From: a virus | Length of the DNA stretch: 27,528 nt | Strand: one strand, 5' to 3' | IMG/VR virus record: IMGVR_UViG_3300025769_000659 | Span: 1 to 27,528 of that record | Part shown: in pieces, positions 27,101-27,528 of the stretch | Layout of the letters: each line of letters opens with the position of its first letter | How positions within the stretch are numbered: the first letter of the stretch is position 1 | Position numbers and translations under genes: made by a program | The notes under the pieces: model-generated | What the model was told of the DNA's origin: nothing | The model's input: only the letters and a program-made list of their open reading frames with translations | Database searches by the model: none

Positions 27101-27528
27101 ACCTGCAACTTTACCTCCTGCTGGTATTAATAAAGATAGATAAGTAGATGGTGCAAGTGCTGTACCTACAAAATAATCACCTAATGCAGTCATAGTATCG
27201 CTACCACCTTCTTCAAAAAAAGAAGGCATCTGCTCATAAGCAGAATATAAGTTACGATAATCGTCTAGCTCTTGTTGTTTCTTAGCATTACCTGCTTTTG
27301 CATCTGTTGCTAAACCACTCACGTAGTTATAATCCATACCTGCAAAAACTTCATTTACATTAAATTGTCTAAAGTGTTCTATAAATTCGTCTACAGCTTC
27401 GTCTTCATCTATGTTCTCATGTCCTAGATGATTCTTAGCAAAACGCACTGCTCTAGCTCTCATGTTTGCATCAGACTTGATGCCCTCATAAGTATTCTTT
27501 TTAGGGGGTGTAATAGGAGATGTGGTAG
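24131..27528 (-). CDS. Very large structural protein, probably internal virion protein (5' truncated)
   Basis: The frame is open to the right edge of the window, so the N-terminus is missing; at least 1,132 residues are visible. The sequence at the edge (TTSPITPPKKNTYEGIKSDA) runs into the first internal Met at 27463. The protein is Ala/Lys-rich and largely helical, with several apolar segments (such as DYFVGTALAPSTYLSLLIPA, SVASVGVPLVMG and FVGTALAPFPRFMMNAMRYT) that could interact with membranes. Such very large helical proteins at the end of a structural operon in podoviruses are internal core/ejection proteins that form the DNA channel at infection. No transglycosylase motif was spotted in the visible part. 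Assignment is by size, composition and position. Confidence 0.65.
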   Translation of the reverse strand, partial: TTSPITPPKKNTYEGIKSDANMRARAVRFAKNHLGHENIDEDEAVDEFIEHFRQFNVNEVFAGMDYNYVSGLATDAKAGNAKKQQELDDYRNLYSAYEQMPSFFEEGGSDTMTALGDYFVGTALAPSTYLSLLIPAGGKVAGQAAVATSKLGIGKLLSTMATNPLKSAAVIEGTGGALQDIAAQGTMMEAGFQDDYSFGQTALATAVSSVASVGVPLVMGRKEIVKRIEQNTGDLVKESEDAIAKRTMQASVNADNMLDKNKVLGQSVTDALNSLNKESVEAGKAKLGEMATKEELDASVRLAVKPEKFKQVAGALTELLGEVDGLLPGERITEALARVTRQIGKGNVKGATKATTKIEEQFGTLMKKYDITYDDLGDIFMADLSDAGRILQAAGQSKKAFLASMRGFNHALNDVASFDVFGFSKEMKDMSAKLSKAVDEGDVRKYLETSGEELSGLRKADAARLAFMTSQTATTFRNVASGYSRVGMDILTQSLDNALAKVTGTAKLGPNSDVWSIAYGLTNKKEAALVEQIFEKGFQDKAGRMFKQLADIADATGARGGNHKVGRLEKASRQLNALNTISDNMFKRAAFVGNLKRELNTMYTQAMKDPAAYKKISGKDINESDFDLIKIIKNGRFNDTFASKQGREALDRIVEDTLYFTYQKTPDSALARSIISGIHSAPFVGTALAPFPRFMMNAMRYTYEYSPVFLMTNKQARGEILNVGKSIIGMQKDELITSYNNAAKGLVGTGMFAGATAFRMSEHAGENWYEGRTPSGKTYDLRPFFPAAPFLFFGDIAARLMKDEPVFKNRDTFTSAIQALTGAQFKAGLGVYALEKAFDDLTNNDLDISDKFEVMGAEYFGNLFSTFTIPITSAQDLYNTFLAPDSERVVKDMNKKDAFSLLVNRSLQRIPANNAIEKNLEKLIGNSTGYKAPKDRKSSTKEGLMRRVAPITRQTAGLLLNEKKNKFESEMDRLKIRSYSKFPRTQNPEYDEMYGNIMDSYIGEVIVPFINSKAYKDLESIDLIVEGKKVTISKNERQRDKLNGIIKEVKQEISLGLKNQQTRINMAKKYKNYPKDILDFNRLPQAVQTLAKNAYAKTYGAVASKNDYDYYKLLQLGKRLGENYPLNLEIK

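Noticed and set aside
1-27528. tRNA genes, CRISPR arrays, insertion sequences or a toxin-antitoxin pair
   Set aside because: No tRNA T-loop/acceptor pattern, regularly spaced repeat array, transposase motif or convincing toxin-antitoxin pair was seen on either strand.

Overview
This window reads as part of an AT-rich marine podovirus (T7-like replication logic, no RNA polymerase gene visible) that most resembles the HMO-2011-type phages of oceanic alphaproteobacteria (SAR116, SAR11, Roseobacter). The main reasons, as inference from remembered families, are: a family A DNA polymerase carrying a DnaJ-type zinc-finger insert (the HMO-2011 hallmark); an integrase-primase-helicase-polymerase-exonuclease-endonuclease I order; a monomeric B12-dependent ribonucleotide reductase; a MazG-like protein; and many small late proteins of the kind recurrent in pelagiphages and cyanophages. 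The low G+C suggests a SAR11-like host, but the sequence alone does not prove it. No tRNA, rRNA or CRISPR array was seen.

Layout. (1) 1-6193, all on the minus strand: a tightly overlapping leftward operon of about 22 genes. It starts with small, often lysine-rich proteins of unknown function and ends with membrane/holin proteins, a GH24 lysozyme, the small terminase and the first 18 codons of the probable large terminase at the window edge. Several genes here are under 60 codons: a cysteine-rich metallothionein-like peptide, a DUF1289 protein without AUG, a lysine/glycine repeat peptide and a 47-residue membrane protein. (2) 6194-6850: the divergent control region. It has a perfect sigma70-type promoter pointing left (TTGACA-17-TATAAT), direct repeats in the leader, several dyads and a G/C-rich island. 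(3) 6851-12671, plus strand: the early accessory region, visibly more AT-rich at its left end, made of tiny unknown genes plus a winged-helix protein, a GP88-like protein, a circularly permuted cytosine-5 DNA methyltransferase and a SleB-like cell-wall hydrolase. It is punctuated by a recurrent element, TACGGTCATGGG followed by a G tract. Most copies lie just downstream of a stem-loop. (4) 12730-24130, plus strand: integrase, primase, DnaB-like helicase, GIY-YIG protein, DNA polymerase, a putative ssDNA-binding protein, Cas4-like exonuclease, T7-type endonuclease I, DUF3310 protein, class II ribonucleotide reductase, an RMF-like protein and MazG. (5) 24131-27528, minus strand: a very large, 5'-truncated protein, probably an internal virion (DNA-ejection) protein, whose stop codon directly abuts the MazG stop codon.

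How it works together. Rightward genes would take over the cell, replicate DNA (primase, helicase, polymerase, SSB-like protein), degrade or process DNA (Cas4-like exonuclease, endonuclease I), supply and police nucleotides (NrdJ, MazG, DUF3310) and possibly integrate the genome. Leftward operons make virion, packaging and lysis proteins. The items most worth a second look are the permuted methyltransferase, the hairpin plus GGTCATGGGG elements that bound gene cassettes, the cysteine-rich peptide, the AUG-less DUF1289 gene and the RMF-like protein.
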